NCBI GenBank assembly: GCA_014706295.1 | Contig: JACSVZ010000007.1 | Location: 55,194,975 to 55,258,974 of the forward strand | DNA from: Lycocorax pyrrhopterus obiensis | Taxonomy: Eukaryota > Chordata > Aves > Passeriformes > Paradisaeidae | Direction: 5' to 3' | DNA length: 64,000 bases | In this document: in pieces, positions 63,501 to 64,000 of the stretch | Layout: every line of letters begins with the position of its first letter | How positions within the stretch are numbered: position 1 is the stretch's first letter | Notes under the pieces: generated by a model | What the model saw: the letters and a program-made list of their open reading frames with translations, nothing else | Databases searched by the model: none | What the model was told of the DNA's origin: nothing | Translations under genes and position numbers: made by a program

Positions 63501-64000
63501 CACTCTGTCCAGATGTGGTCCTAGAGAAACAAATCCTCAAAATACTTGTTTGGAGATCCTGAATGCAGCAAATGTAAGGAGACTCCGGTGATAATGGGTA
63601 GGCACATGCAAGCTTGCAATGTGTAGAGCCATTCTGTGATGGTGAAAACCTGGATGTGGGAGTGTTATTGGTCCCTTAGACTGGCAAGGGAAGCCCATTA
63701 GTGGCAATTTTATCGAGCAGTTTCTCCTAAAAACTATCCTCTGAGTGTTCTGGTTACCATGATGTGATTTTTGTGCAAAGAGTGGTCCTACACAGGCTGT
63801 TATCAGATGATTCACTGCAAGAAGCAGAAAATCCTCTGTCCTGCCCCTAATGTCAAACAAGCTGATGGGAGGTCAACAGGCTCAGGTTTGTCTTTTTACC
63901 AGGAGCCCCCCAGTACTCTGGGGTGTCTTAAAGATCCAGATATTCCTTGAGAGGCTTCAGCTTGCCCTGAAAATAAACCATGGAAGTAGCAAGCTATTAA

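Larger units (their letters stand above)
50151..64000. other. Unique non-coding DNA to the end of the window
   Basis: No gene, RNA gene or clear repeat recognised. Open frames such as 51408-51803 (minus, 131 codons), 54452-54832 (plus, 126 codons) and 61579-61983 (plus, 134 codons, opening on GTG) lack any recognisable domain. In several places both strands are open together, which argues for chance. Sites resembling cAMP-response elements at 59163-59177 and 60556-60563 are listed separately. A G-rich run of moderate length lies near 54085-54102. Confidence 0.5.

Noticed and set aside
1..64000. CRISPR arrays, operons, phage or other prokaryotic systems
   Set aside because: No regularly spaced direct repeats and no dense coding on either strand; the CR1 content shows vertebrate nuclear DNA.

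Overview
The window looks like non-coding DNA from a bird genome. The basis is the repeat content: every clearly recognisable interspersed repeat belongs to the CR1 family of LINE retroposons, the main transposable element of birds. The flanking DNA is AT-rich, CpG-poor and sparse in repeats. There are no Alu-, L1- or B1/B2-type elements of the mammalian kind. The species cannot be fixed from this sequence. The CR1 ending whose reverse complement reads like 'gaatatcctgagctggaagggaccc' is a type I associate with neoavian and other bird genomes.

I find no protein-coding gene, no tRNA, rRNA, snRNA or CRISPR array, and no CpG-island promoter. The longest open frames (about 139, 138 and 134 codons) have no recognisable domain, and some begin at non-ATG codons. 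They are what chance gives in 64 kb. The one frame with real coding ancestry (2705-3076, +) is the C-terminal end of the CR1 reverse-transcriptase ORF, in a 5'-truncated, frameshifted copy. The window is therefore most likely intergenic or inside a large intron.

Layout: 1-2.3 kb unique; 2.3-3.26 kb a decayed CR1 followed by a second CR1 tail of another subfamily; 3.3-16.5 kb unique DNA with inverted repeats at 8591-8665 and 13257-13290; 16.5-21.5 kb two fragments resembling a short old amniote repeat; 26.6 kb a TTTA microsatellite beside a purine-rich block; 31.2-31.56 kb a relic of an ancient LINE reverse transcriptase of the L2/L3/Rex kind; 38.1-38.4, 41.4-41.55 and 48.6-48.8 kb minus-strand CR1 or CR1-like fragments of differing ages; 50.1 kb a GATA microsatellite; 50.2-64 kb unique DNA with cAMP-response-element-like sites near 59.2 and 60.6 kb.

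No undescribed multi-gene system is visible. The items most worth a second look are the ancient reverse-transcriptase relic near 31.3 kb, the paired CR1 tails near 3.1-3.26 kb, several perfect inverted repeats, and a nuclear-receptor-like everted repeat at 8112-8131. All regulatory readings are inference, because conservation and chromatin data cannot be seen here.
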